DNA from: CAVSPO01 sp963730005
Lineage (GTDB): Bacteria > Actinomycetota > Actinomycetes > Propionibacteriales > Propionibacteriaceae
DNA: 22,366 nucleotides
Assembly (NCBI GenBank): GCA_963730005.1
Contig: CAVSPO010000001.1
Span: 1-22,366 of the forward strand
Direction of reading: 5' to 3'
The notes beneath the pieces were generated by a model. The model saw only the letters and a list, made by a program, of their open reading frames with translations, had not been told where the DNA came from and made no database searches. Every line of letters starts with the position of its first letter. Position 1 is the stretch's first letter. A program made the position numbers and the translations under genes. This document shows, one piece after another, positions 7,444 to 14,070 of this stretch.

Positions 7444-9369
7444 GTGACGAATCATGACTCCACAGCAGGACAGCAGCCGCCAGTGGTGCCAGTGGTCGAC
7501 CGGGCGAGGCTGGTCGAGGAAGTGGCACCCCTGGGCGTGAGCGAGGGGTTCGTGAACGCCAAGGGCGTCTGGGTCGAGTCGCCCACCGCCACCCTGCAGC
7601 TGGCCCGGCGGGGTTTCGACATGCGCAAGCAGCGCGGTGTGGGCGAGCCGTTGGTGTGCACCCCCGGGCGCCACCACCCCGACCTGTACGGCACCCTGAT
7701 CCTCGAGAGCGGCAACCATTTCCGCTGCGAGGGCATGGTCGAGCAACCCGGCTACCACATCCTCTACGACGACCACGGCAACCGGCGGTTCGTCATCGCG
7801 GCTCCGGAGTACCTGCCGGTGCCGGAGCGCTCGTGGGGCTGGCAGATCCAGCTGTATGCGGCGCGTTCCCGCGACTCCTGGGGCATCGGCGACTTCCGCG
7901 ACCTGGGGTTGATCTGCCGGATCGCGGCCAAGCAGGGAGCCCAGTGCGTGCAGTGTTCACCGGTGCATGCGGTGGCCCCCACCGTCCATCCGCAGGACTC
8001 GCCGTACAGCCCGGCGTCGCGCAATTTCCTCAACCTGCTGCACATCGCCCCGGGCATCGCCCCGGGCGCCGAACGGGTTGACCTGTCCGCCTTGTCAGCC
8101 AGAGGGCGTGCCCTCAACGCGGAACCGCGCATTGATCGCAGCAGGGTGTGGGCGATCAAGCACGAGGCCTTGCTTCGCATCTGGGGGGCAGTCCACGACG
8201 ACCTGCCGCTGGAGTACCGCAAGTGGCGCGAGGATCAGGGCAAGTTCCTGCGCCGCTTCGCAATCTGGTGCGCCCTGGTCGTCAAACTGGAGGAGCCCGA
8301 CTGGCGGAACTGGCCCGAGGAGTACCGCAGGCCGGACACCCCGGCCGTCCGCGAGTTCGGCGAGGAGCACGCCGACCTGGTCGAGTTCTACTCGTGGTGC
8401 CAGTGGGTCGCCGACGTGCAGTACGCCGACGCCTGCAGCTCCGGAGTGGACGTGCTGGCCGACCTGGCCGTCGGATTCGACGCCAACAGTGAGGACGCGT
8501 GGAGTTTCCAGGATCTGCTGACCTTCGACTTCGAGATCGGCGCACCGCCCGACAACCACAACACCGAAGGTCAGCGCTGGGGGCTGCCGCCTTTCAACCC
8601 CCAGAAGCTGACGCGCGTCGACTTCTCGCCGTTCATCGCCATGGTGGACGCCGGCCTCAAACATGCCGGCGCGCTGCGCATCGATCACGTGATGCAGCTG
8701 TGGCGGCTCTACTGGGTGCCGACCCAGGGCACGGCCGCCGACGGTGTCTACGTCTACTACCCGAACGCAGCCCTGCTGGCGATCCTGCGCGTCGCGGCAC
8801 ATCGCCACCACGCCTGGATCGTCGGTGAGGACATGGGCACGGTGGATGAGGGCGTGCGCGAGACCATGGCCTCCATCGGCATGCTCGGCAACCGCTCCGC
8901 CATGCGGACCAACGTCAACGACTTCCCCTACCTGGGCGTCGGCACGTCCCAGACCCACGACCAGGTGACGATCGCCGGGCTGCTGACCGGCAGCGACGTG
9001 AAGGACCTCAAACAGATCGGCAAGAACGCCGACTTCGAACAGGTGGAGCGCACCCGCCGGTCGCTGGCCGAACTGGCTCACATCGATCCGGACAAACCGC
9101 TGTGGTCGATCACCGAACAGGACCTGCACGACGCCGTCATCGAGCGTTACCGGCTGCTGAACAGCGCCGCGTCGCTGGTGGTGGTGGTGAGCCTGGACGA
9201 CGCCGCGATGGTGCCGAACCGGCCCAACATGCCCGGAACCATCGACCAGTACCCCAACTGGAAGCTGGCGCTGCCCCTGCCGGTGGACTCACTGATGGAC
9301 ACCCCGCTCAGCCGCGACCTGGTGGCCATGATGAACGAGAGCCGCGGACCCCGCCCCGCCGTGGGGTGA
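7444..9369 (+). CDS. malQ: 4-alpha-glucanotransferase (amylomaltase)
   Basis: 641 residues, GH77 family. The GTG at 7444 is the best visible start, though no clear Shine-Dalgarno precedes it. The protein has the extra N-terminal beta domain of the long actinobacterial/enterobacterial type, then the (beta/alpha)8 barrel starting around AARSRDSWGIGDFRDL. Catalytic residues are visible: nucleophile D414 in LRIDHVMQLWR, acid/base E462 in VGEDMGTV and third carboxylate D506 in QTHDQVT. The enzyme moves 1,4-glucan segments between maltodextrins, in the cytoplasm, as part of glycogen/maltodextrin metabolism. No glycogen gene is adjacent; it appears to be a single-gene unit closed by a strong terminator. 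Confidence 0.95.
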   Translation: MTNHDSTAGQQPPVVPVVDRARLVEEVAPLGVSEGFVNAKGVWVESPTATLQLARRGFDMRKQRGVGEPLVCTPGRHHPDLYGTLILESGNHFRCEGMVEQPGYHILYDDHGNRRFVIAAPEYLPVPERSWGWQIQLYAARSRDSWGIGDFRDLGLICRIAAKQGAQCVQCSPVHAVAPTVHPQDSPYSPASRNFLNLLHIAPGIAPGAERVDLSALSARGRALNAEPRIDRSRVWAIKHEALLRIWGAVHDDLPLEYRKWREDQGKFLRRFAIWCALVVKLEEPDWRNWPEEYRRPDTPAVREFGEEHADLVEFYSWCQWVADVQYADACSSGVDVLADLAVGFDANSEDAWSFQDLLTFDFEIGAPPDNHNTEGQRWGLPPFNPQKLTRVDFSPFIAMVDAGLKHAGALRIDHVMQLWRLYWVPTQGTAADGVYVYYPNAALLAILRVAAHRHHAWIVGEDMGTVDEGVRETMASIGMLGNRSAMRTNVNDFPYLGVGTSQTHDQVTIAGLLTGSDVKDLKQIGKNADFEQVERTRRSLAELAHIDPDKPLWSITEQDLHDAVIERYRLLNSAASLVVVVSLDDAAMVPNRPNMPGTIDQYPNWKLALPLPVDSLMDTPLSRDLVAMMNESRGPRPAVG

Positions 9370-9396
9370 CGGACCTCCCTCGCCCTCAAGCAGGAG

Positions 9397-9426
9397 GCAT
9401 CCCCGCGCCGTTGGGTGCGGGGATGC
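9397..9426 (+). terminator. malQ: Intrinsic terminator of malQ
   Basis: GCATCCCCGC (9397-9406), loop GCCGTTGGGT, GCGGGGATGC (9417-9426): a perfect 10-bp stem 27 bases after the malQ stop, followed by GCTGTTTGC with a short T run. Confidence 0.82.
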
Positions 9427-9444
9427 GCTGTTTGCGGGTGGAGC

Positions 9445-9459
9445 GGCCCGCCGCGGGCC
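9445..9459 (+). other. Second GC-rich hairpin upstream of the dioxygenase gene
   Basis: GGCCCG, loop CCG, CGGGCC (six base pairs) followed by CTCGTTTG. It lies between the malQ terminator and the GTG of the next gene. It could be an accessory terminator or part of the 5' leader of the dioxygenase mRNA; the sequence does not decide. Confidence 0.35.
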
Positions 9460-9490
9460 CTCGTTTGATCGCAGGACGCATGATTGCGGC

Positions 9491-10282
9491 GTGACGAATC
9501 GTGAACCGGTGATCTTCCTCAGCCACGGCGCACCCCCGCTGGCCGACGACAAGGTGTGGACCGCGCAGCTTCAGGACTGGGGCCGCAGCATCGAGCGTCC
9601 CACCGCCGTCCTGATGGTGTCGGCCCACTGGGAGCAGCGTCCGATCGCCGTCAGCGCCAGCCAGGCGCCGGTGCCGTTGGTGTACGACTTCTACGGCTTC
9701 CCCCAGCACTACTACCGCGTCACCTACCCGGCGCCGGTCGCCCGGGACCTGGCCGACGACGTGACCCAGCTGCTCACCGAGGCCGGCCAGCAGTTCGACC
9801 GCGACGAGACCCGCGGCCTCGACCACGGCGCCTACGTGCCACTCAAGGAGATGTTCCCGGCTGCGGACGTTCCGGTGCTGCAGATGTCGATGCCCACTCT
9901 GGACCCCAGGACGTTGTTCCAGATCGGGCAACTGCTGGCCCCGCTGCGCGAGCAGGGCGTGCTGATCGTCGGCTCCGGGTTCACCACCCACAACCTGTCC
10001 TGGGTCAGCTTCGGGCTGCCGTCCAGCTACGCGCCCGGCAAGCCGTCCGCCGAGTTCGACGCCTGGGCCGAAGCGACGATCGCCGACGGCAACCTGGAGG
10101 CGCTGTTCGACTTCCTGGACGTCGCGCCCCACGGCCGGGAGGCTCACCCGCGCACCGAGCACTTCGCGCCGCTGTTCGTGGCGATGGGTGCCGCGGTGGA
10201 TGCCGACGGCAAGCTGACCAGCCGCAGCGTCATCGACGGCTTCTGGTACGGGCTGTCGAAGCGCAGTTGGCAGTTCGACTGA
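9491..10282 (+). CDS. DODA-type (LigB-like) extradiol ring-cleavage dioxygenase
   Basis: 263 residues from GTG 9491. It belongs to the class III extradiol dioxygenase family with YgiD and plant DOPA 4,5-dioxygenase. Metal and active-site histidines are visible: H12 (LSHGAPP), H46 (MVSAHWE), H112 (LDHGAYVPL), H167 (GFTTHNL) and H224 (RTEHFAPLF). The family opens catechol-type rings with Fe(II) or Zn(II). The true substrate is not indicated, since no aromatic-degradation gene lies nearby. The gene is intact and ends 14 bases before the IS flank, so the insertion did not damage it, although it may have removed a downstream terminator from its normal place. Confidence 0.9.
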   Translation: MTNREPVIFLSHGAPPLADDKVWTAQLQDWGRSIERPTAVLMVSAHWEQRPIAVSASQAPVPLVYDFYGFPQHYYRVTYPAPVARDLADDVTQLLTEAGQQFDRDETRGLDHGAYVPLKEMFPAADVPVLQMSMPTLDPRTLFQIGQLLAPLREQGVLIVGSGFTTHNLSWVSFGLPSSYAPGKPSAEFDAWAEATIADGNLEALFDFLDVAPHGREAHPRTEHFAPLFVAMGAAVDADGKLTSRSVIDGFWYGLSKRSWQFD

Positions 10283-10296
10283 CCTGGAAAAGTGCC

Positions 10297-11045
10297 CCTA
10301 GGTGTGCTCGGCCGGGTTGGTGACAGTCGGCTGGTCGGGGGTTTACCTCCGAGTGCGGTGTGTCGGCGTTCATTGATGCAGAGCTCGAGCCAGGGGGCAA
10401 GGGCGTCGCGTCGGGCTTGGTTGCTGGTAAAGGGTTGCCGAAAGGCCCAGTCGGTTTGGAGGGTGCGGTTGCAGCGTTCGACATTGCCGTTCTGCCAGGG
10501 GCAGTGCGGTCGGATGAACACCTGCCGAGCTTCCAGATTGGCGACGACGGCTCGGAACGCGGTGCCGTGTCGGCAGGAGGCGTTGTCGGTCATGACCCGC
10601 TACATGCGGGTGATGACCCGGCTGGCGAAGTGAACCGCGGCCCGTTTCAGGAACGCGGTGCAGGTGGGTGCGGTTTCGTTGTCGTGGATTCCGCTGTAGC
10701 CAGCCGGGAAAGTCATCGACCACCGAGTGGACGTCGTCGCAGGCGATCTTGACCCGCTTGCCCCGCGGGGCCGGCTCCTCGGCCGTGGAGCCGCCACCCG
10801 TCGCTGTCGGGGATCTTGCCGATCCTCTTAACATTCGACGTGCACCAGGTCACGGGCCGGTCCCGTTCGTAACGGACCGCCGTCGTCTTTAATGAGCGGG
10901 TCTGTTGCCCGGTGATGGGGTCCAACTCGTGCAGGTGGGGCAGCCAGCGCAGCGCCCGGGACACCCTCGCCAGTCACACCCCAGCGGGGGTTCTCCCTTT
11001 CGTCAACCAGTCAGCATCCCAAAGTCCTGGCCGAGTACACCTAGG
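10297..11045 (-). mobile_element. Internally deleted IS481-family insertion sequence with CCTAGG flanks
   Basis: Two identical CCTAGG hexamers (10297-10302 and 11040-11045) bracket inverted ends: TGTGCTCGGCCGGG from 10303, and the complement of CCTGGCCGAGTACA ending at 11039. The 14-base ends match at 12 positions. IS481 elements are known to insert at NCTAGN and duplicate it, so CCTAGG is read here as the target duplication. The core is 737 bp, against roughly 1 kb for intact family members; the missing part is the N-terminal third of the transposase. The remaining transposase is frameshifted, so the element should be immobile on its own. Confidence 0.85.
10298..10990 (-). pseudogene. IS481-family transposase remnant (DDE integrase core)
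   Basis: Minus-strand pieces in successive frames: TPAG near 10985 (start region of the family), then LARVSRALRWLPHLHELDPITG from about 10975, YERDRPVTWCTSNVKRIGKIPDSDGWRLHGRG near 10800-10890, HSVVDDFP and GYSGIHDNETAPTCTAFLKRA near 10640-10730, and VMTDNASC to ERCNRTLQTDWAF and HTALGGKPPTSRL from 10593 to about 10340. The catalytic Asp (VVDD), Asp (MTDN) and Glu (NVERCNRT) all survive. Missing are the helix-turn-helix residues between TPAG and VSRALR, roughly 80-90 codons by comparison with the family. At least three frame changes separate the pieces. With one frame correction the C-terminus reads NPAEHT and stops at TAG 10298-10300, inside the flanking CTAG. Confidence 0.85.
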
Positions 11046-11265
11046 ACGGCAGCTCCCTCAAAGTGAGTGCCATGAGCGCGTCGCTGTCATCAGGAAGCTC
11101 CGCAATCTCTGCAGGAACCTCGTCGGACGCCTCCTGAACCGAGACAGGCGTCCCGGACGGCTCCTGAACGGAGACGGGTGCGCTAGACGTCTCCTGGCCC
11201 GGGACGGAGGGCGCAGTCGTCGGAGCATCGTCGGGAAGAACGGAGTTGGTATTCTGTTCAGTCAT
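11041..11265 (-). CDS. Small acidic decapeptide-repeat protein, unknown function
   Basis: 74 residues from the ATG at 11265 (GAAGAGG upstream; the frame is open further 5' but that part overlaps the preceding gene). It has no recognised domain. Layout: a polar, acidic N-terminus (MTEQNTNSVLPDD); three ten-residue repeats at 18-47 of the form x-x-P-V-S-V-Q-E-x-S, the first more divergent; an acidic stretch (DEVPAEIAELPDDSD); and a short hydrophobic end ALMALTLRELPS. There is no signal peptide. The start lies 41 bases after the stop of the Tat-exported protein, on the same strand, so the two likely share an mRNA. Its stop TAG is inside the right CCTAGG flank of the IS. A precursor peptide or a partner of the exported protein are both possible; neither is shown. 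Confidence 0.6.
   Translation of the reverse strand: MTEQNTNSVLPDDAPTTAPSVPGQETSSAPVSVQEPSGTPVSVQEASDEVPAEIAELPDDSDALMALTLRELPS
11125..11214 (-). repeat. Three 30-bp tandem repeats in the acidic protein gene
   Basis: Three in-frame 30-base units at 11125-11154, 11155-11184 and 11185-11214. On the plus strand they share CTCCTGAACSGAGAC or a decayed form of it. They encode GTPVSVQEAS, SAPVSVQEPS and APSVPGQETS. Units two and three are the closest pair. Confidence 0.75.
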
Positions 11266-11306
11266 GACATGAACCTCTTCACTCAAGCTAATGGGGAATC
11301 GACAGC

Positions 11307-12029
11307 TCAGCAGAACACCGTCGACGGGGTCCAAGTGCCCAACGTTCCGTTGCGGCGCTCGAAGCACTTGAACTCGGCGGGTGCGGGGCCAGTACCGTCC
11401 GGGTCGACATTGATGGAACGCTGGGTCCAGTACGTGACATTGTTGCAGTAGGTGGTGGGCTGAGTGAACGACGCCCGCACGTGAAAGTCCCCGAGGTAAA
11501 GGCGGTACCGGCCGTCGATCGGATCGAGTTGGTAGTTAGCCGTGTTGATGGCGCAGGTGTAGGTCCATGTGTAGGGCGTGTACAGGAGTCCGTCCGGCTG
11601 TATCGCGGCCGTTCCCTTGACCGGGCCGGACCAGCAGGCGGAGTGGCCCATGAGGTTCGTCCATGTCGCGCCCACGGACTGCGCTCCGATGATCCAGTAC
11701 CTGATCGTGGCCCCCGAGAACGTGTTGGCGGGCTCGACGTCGTACAGGTACAGCCCGTAGGGCGCTCCGTCAGTGAAGCCAGGAAGGTTAGGGGCCGTTC
11801 GAGTTGGACGGGTGGGATTGGAGTCGACCTCGAGGTACCACGCGCAGGATCCGCGGCTAGTGGGTCTGTTGATTACCCAGCCGTTGATGCCGGGATACTT
11901 AATCACCGAGGCTGCCATAGCCGGAGCTGCAGTCGCAACGGCCACGGCAGGCACAGCCCAAGCTGCACCTTTGGCCAGGGTGCGACGCGAGACCGCCGGA
12001 ACGGTTTGTTGATTACGCTGATCAATCAT
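11307..12029 (-). CDS. Tat-exported six-cysteine surface/secreted protein, unknown function
   Basis: 240 residues from ATG 12029, with AGGAG eight bases upstream; the longer open frame to 12092 lacks a better start. The signal is of the twin-arginine type: SRRTL at 14-18, hydrophobic stretch to 36, and likely cleavage after A-M-A (37-39). The mature part is rich in Tyr, Thr, Pro and Trp and has six cysteines (SCAWY, SACWSG, TYTCAIN, TYCNN, FKCFE and the final residue C), enough for three disulfides. No lipobox, sortase motif or transmembrane anchor is present, so it is probably released or loosely attached. I do not recognise a domain; proteins with this sort of SRRTLAKGAAWAVPAVAVA signal occur widely in actinobacteria. 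It is the first gene of an apparent pair with the acidic repeat protein. Confidence 0.75.
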   Translation of the reverse strand: MIDQRNQQTVPAVSRRTLAKGAAWAVPAVAVATAAPAMAASVIKYPGINGWVINRPTSRGSCAWYLEVDSNPTRPTRTAPNLPGFTDGAPYGLYLYDVEPANTFSGATIRYWIIGAQSVGATWTNLMGHSACWSGPVKGTAAIQPDGLLYTPYTWTYTCAINTANYQLDPIDGRYRLYLGDFHVRASFTQPTTYCNNVTYWTQRSINVDPDGTGPAPAEFKCFERRNGTLGTWTPSTVFC

Positions 12030-12071
12030 GAAGACAACTCCTGGATGTGATGAGGGCAGGCTCCCACACGA

Positions 12072-12085
12072 ATCTTGACCAAGAT
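12072..12085. promoter_or_regulatory. Dyad ATCTTG-AC-CAAGAT upstream of the Tat-protein gene
   Basis: Perfect six-base arms with a two-base spacer, 43-56 bases before the ATG at 12029. The position suits an operator near the promoter of the Tat-protein gene. No known regulator consensus is claimed. Confidence 0.35.
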
Positions 12086-12342
12086 AACACACACGCCCGG
12101 AACCATCCGCAGGTTTCAGGTTCCCAGTGCAGCACGTGGGAGTGTTTGGCGGTCAGCGTCTGGCGGAATGTCTACATCTGCGGTTCGGACTTGTTGCCAT
12201 GACGGCCGGTTGGGGCTGCAACTGGCCTCTGGGGGCTGGCCGTCGGGTAGCTGAATACGGGCAGGCCTTTCCCGACAACTGGGCGGCAGTTCCCCAACCG
12301 ATGGCGTGCTGACCCGCGCGGTGGAGGTTTGGCGTGTTCAAG
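12086..12342. other. Intergenic stretch with a nested stem structure, no gene recognised
   Basis: No open frame here has a convincing start and ribosome site. It contains a possible RNA structure at 12201-12244: outer arms GACGGCC (12201-12207) and GGCCGTC (12238-12244). An alternative inner hairpin CCGGTTG/CAACTGG shares two bases with the outer left arm. GTTGGGG and CCCCAAC also recur about 80 bases apart. It probably holds the promoter and leader of the Tat-protein gene. Confidence 0.35.
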
Positions 12343-12376
12343 TGTTCAGCCTGCCCCCACCGAGACAGGCTGAACA
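12343..12376 (-). terminator. Terminator hairpin after the 29-codon gene
   Basis: TGTTCAGCCTG (12343-12353), 12-base loop, CAGGCTGAACA (12366-12376): a perfect 11-bp stem beginning 21 bases past the stop of the small gene on the minus strand. No T-tract follows. It is the strongest hairpin in the non-coding part of this region. Confidence 0.65.
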
Positions 12377-12397
12377 GCTGATCTCGCCGCGCGCCCT

Positions 12398-12487
12398 TCA
12401 GGACGGCAGGCCGCCCTGCCCAGCGAAGAAGTTCGACAGCATTTGAAGCAGCATGTAGATGAAATTCATGAAGTCAGCGAAGCTCAT
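12398..12487 (-). CDS. 29-residue hydrophobic peptide gene, unknown function
   Basis: Too short for ordinary gene calling but well supported. The ATG at 12487 is preceded by AAAGGAGG, nearly the full anti-16S complement, ending four bases before the start. The frame reads MSFADFMNFIYMLLQ..., continues hydrophobic (Met, Leu, Phe) to residue 21, and ends GGLPS then TGA at 12398. Only one acidic residue (D5) and no basic residue are present, so the peptide is weakly anionic. Residues 6-21 could cross a membrane or form an amphipathic surface helix. An 11-bp hairpin follows the stop. Size and character recall type I toxins such as TisB (29 residues) or phenol-soluble modulins, but those are usually Lys-rich and I see no homology. 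Small membrane-acting peptide is the most I would infer. Confidence 0.65.
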   Translation of the reverse strand: MSFADFMNFIYMLLQMLSNFFAGQGGLPS

Positions 12488-12893
12488 GGCCCCTCCTTTC
12501 CGGTTAGCAGAATCGTCTGAGTCGCTCTCTGGCGAGCAGCACCACGCAACCGAGCCCAGGTTACCGTTAGACCGAACTTCTCCACCTTGAGAAGACGAGC
12601 TCAGCTTAGATTAGCAGCACCGACAGCTTCTTCTTCAAGAGGTGCGAAAGTTATTGCCCGGATGGGCACGAAACCATCACCGACACTGTGGAGAGGAGTC
12701 ACACCTTCGAACAAGGACACCTTGGAGCCTCCGGCTGGGCTTGGCCTAACGAGGCCGCGGCCACCTGTCGGAGTTGGTTCGCCGCCCTGGAAACGATGCA
12801 AAGCTTGTGCGAGGCAAATCCGCGGAGATCATCGCCGCCACTGGAAGGAATCCCACTTTGGCCTTCCCCGGTCGGCTGAGAGAGGATGGCGGG
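12488..12893. other. Divergent intergenic region between small peptide gene and glycan locus
   Basis: About 400 bases. Next to 12487 is the AAAGGAGG ribosome site of the small peptide gene; a short hairpin CTTCTC/GAGAAG lies at 12577-12594. A minus-strand frame from ATG 12801 to a TGA at 12601 encodes 66 residues ending PLEEEAVGAANLS, without a good ribosome site or recognised similarity; I do not call it a gene. The rest should hold promoters for both directions, but no clear -35/-10 pair stands out. Confidence 0.4.
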
Positions 12894-14069
12894 GTGCGTA
12901 CTCCCTTGACGGTGGCTGAAGATCGTCCGCTCCGTCTTGCGCACCTGACAACGATCGACATGAGCCTGGCCCTCCTGCTGGCCACCGAGCTCGCGGTCGA
13001 TGTCGAGCAGGGGCACCAGGTTTTCGGCATCAGCGCCTCGGGCCTGTACGTTGAGCGCGTCGAGGCGCTGGGGGTCACCCACGTCCCGATCAAGCACCTG
13101 ACCCGGTCATGGAATCTGGGCAGCGATCTGCTGGCGATCGTCGAACTCTTTCGCACGATCCGCCGGCTGCGCCTCGACGTGCTGCACACCCACAACCCCA
13201 AGACGGGCGTGATGGGCCGGATCGCAGGCAGGCTGGCCGGGGTGCCGGTGGTCGTCAACACCTGCCACGGGCTGTGGGCTCGCCCGCGAGGACCCGCTTG
13301 CTGAAGCGCGCCTTCGTCTACGGCCTGGAGGCCCTGGCCATCCGTTTCTCCGACTTCGAACTGTTCCAGAACGGCGAGGACGCCCGCACCCTGCGCCGGT
13401 TCCTCAAGCCCGGCCGCTGGAAGGTGGTCGGCAACGGGGTCGACCTGCAGCGGTTCCAGCCTGACCCCGAGGGACGCCGCCGGGTGCGCGCCGAGTTCGG
13501 CGTCGCCGACGACGAACTGCTGGTCGGCACGATCGGACGCCGCGTCCGCGAGAAGGGGCTCGCCGAGTTCGCCGAGGCCGCCCACCGGCTGGGCGATCGG
13601 GCCACGTTCGTCTGGGTCGGGCCCGAGGACGACACCGACGCCGCCGCGCACGTCCCGCACGAGGAGGCTGTCCGGTTCGTCGGTGAGCGCACCGACATGC
13701 CGGCGGTCTACTCGGCCTTGGACGTGTTCGTGCTCGCCTCCTACCGGGAGGGTTTCTCCCGGGCCTCCATGGAGGCCGCCGCCTGCGGGGTGCCGATGGT
13801 GCTGAGCGACATCCGCGGCTGCCGCGAGATCGGCACGCGACGGCGAGCACCTGCTGCTGGTGGCCCCCCAAGACGGCGACGCACTCACCGAGGGGATCAC
13901 CCGTCTCCTCGACGACCCCGAGCTGCGCACGCGTCTGGGCGCGGCCGCGCTCGAACGCGCGCACGCCGAGTTCGACCAGCGGGCGGTGGCCCGGGCCTCG
14001 CTGGAGACCTATCGGACAGCGCGCGCCCCCAGGGCTCAGCGCAGTGCTGAGAGGGGAAGAAGGAATTAA
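12894..14069 (+). CDS. GT-4 family glycosyltransferase (two frame breaks)
   Basis: Start GTG 12894 with AGAGGA seven bases upstream. Three pieces make one protein: 12894 to about 13280 (RLAHLTTIDMS ... HTHNPKTGVMGRIAGRLAGVPVVVNTCHG, the N-terminal Rossmann domain), about 13290 to 13835 (LLKRAFVYGLEALA ... VVGNGVDLQRF ... ASYREGFSRASMEAAACGVP), and about 13840 to the TAA at 14067-14069 (DGEHLLLVAPQDGDALTEGI). The E-x7-E pattern EGFSRASME of GT-B retaining enzymes is intact. It resembles PglA-like transferases that add a sugar to undecaprenyl-linked glycans. Frame changes sit near 13280 and 13838; without them it would be about 390 residues, the normal family length. It is very GC-rich, unlike the next gene, which begins one base after its stop. 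Confidence 0.85.
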
Positions 14070-14070
14070 C

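Noticed and set aside
8095..9129. Long minus-strand frame inside malQ
   Set aside because: It mirrors codon positions of a well-conserved GH77 protein and has no ribosome site or known domain.
12127..12312. 61-codon plus-strand frame in the gap
   Set aside because: No ribosome site and no recognisable sequence; the region is better explained as leader or promoter DNA.
12746..13930. Long minus-strand frame over the first glycosyltransferase
   Set aside because: Rich in Arg/Pro/Ser as expected of a shadow frame; the plus strand, read through its breaks, gives a full GT-4 enzyme.
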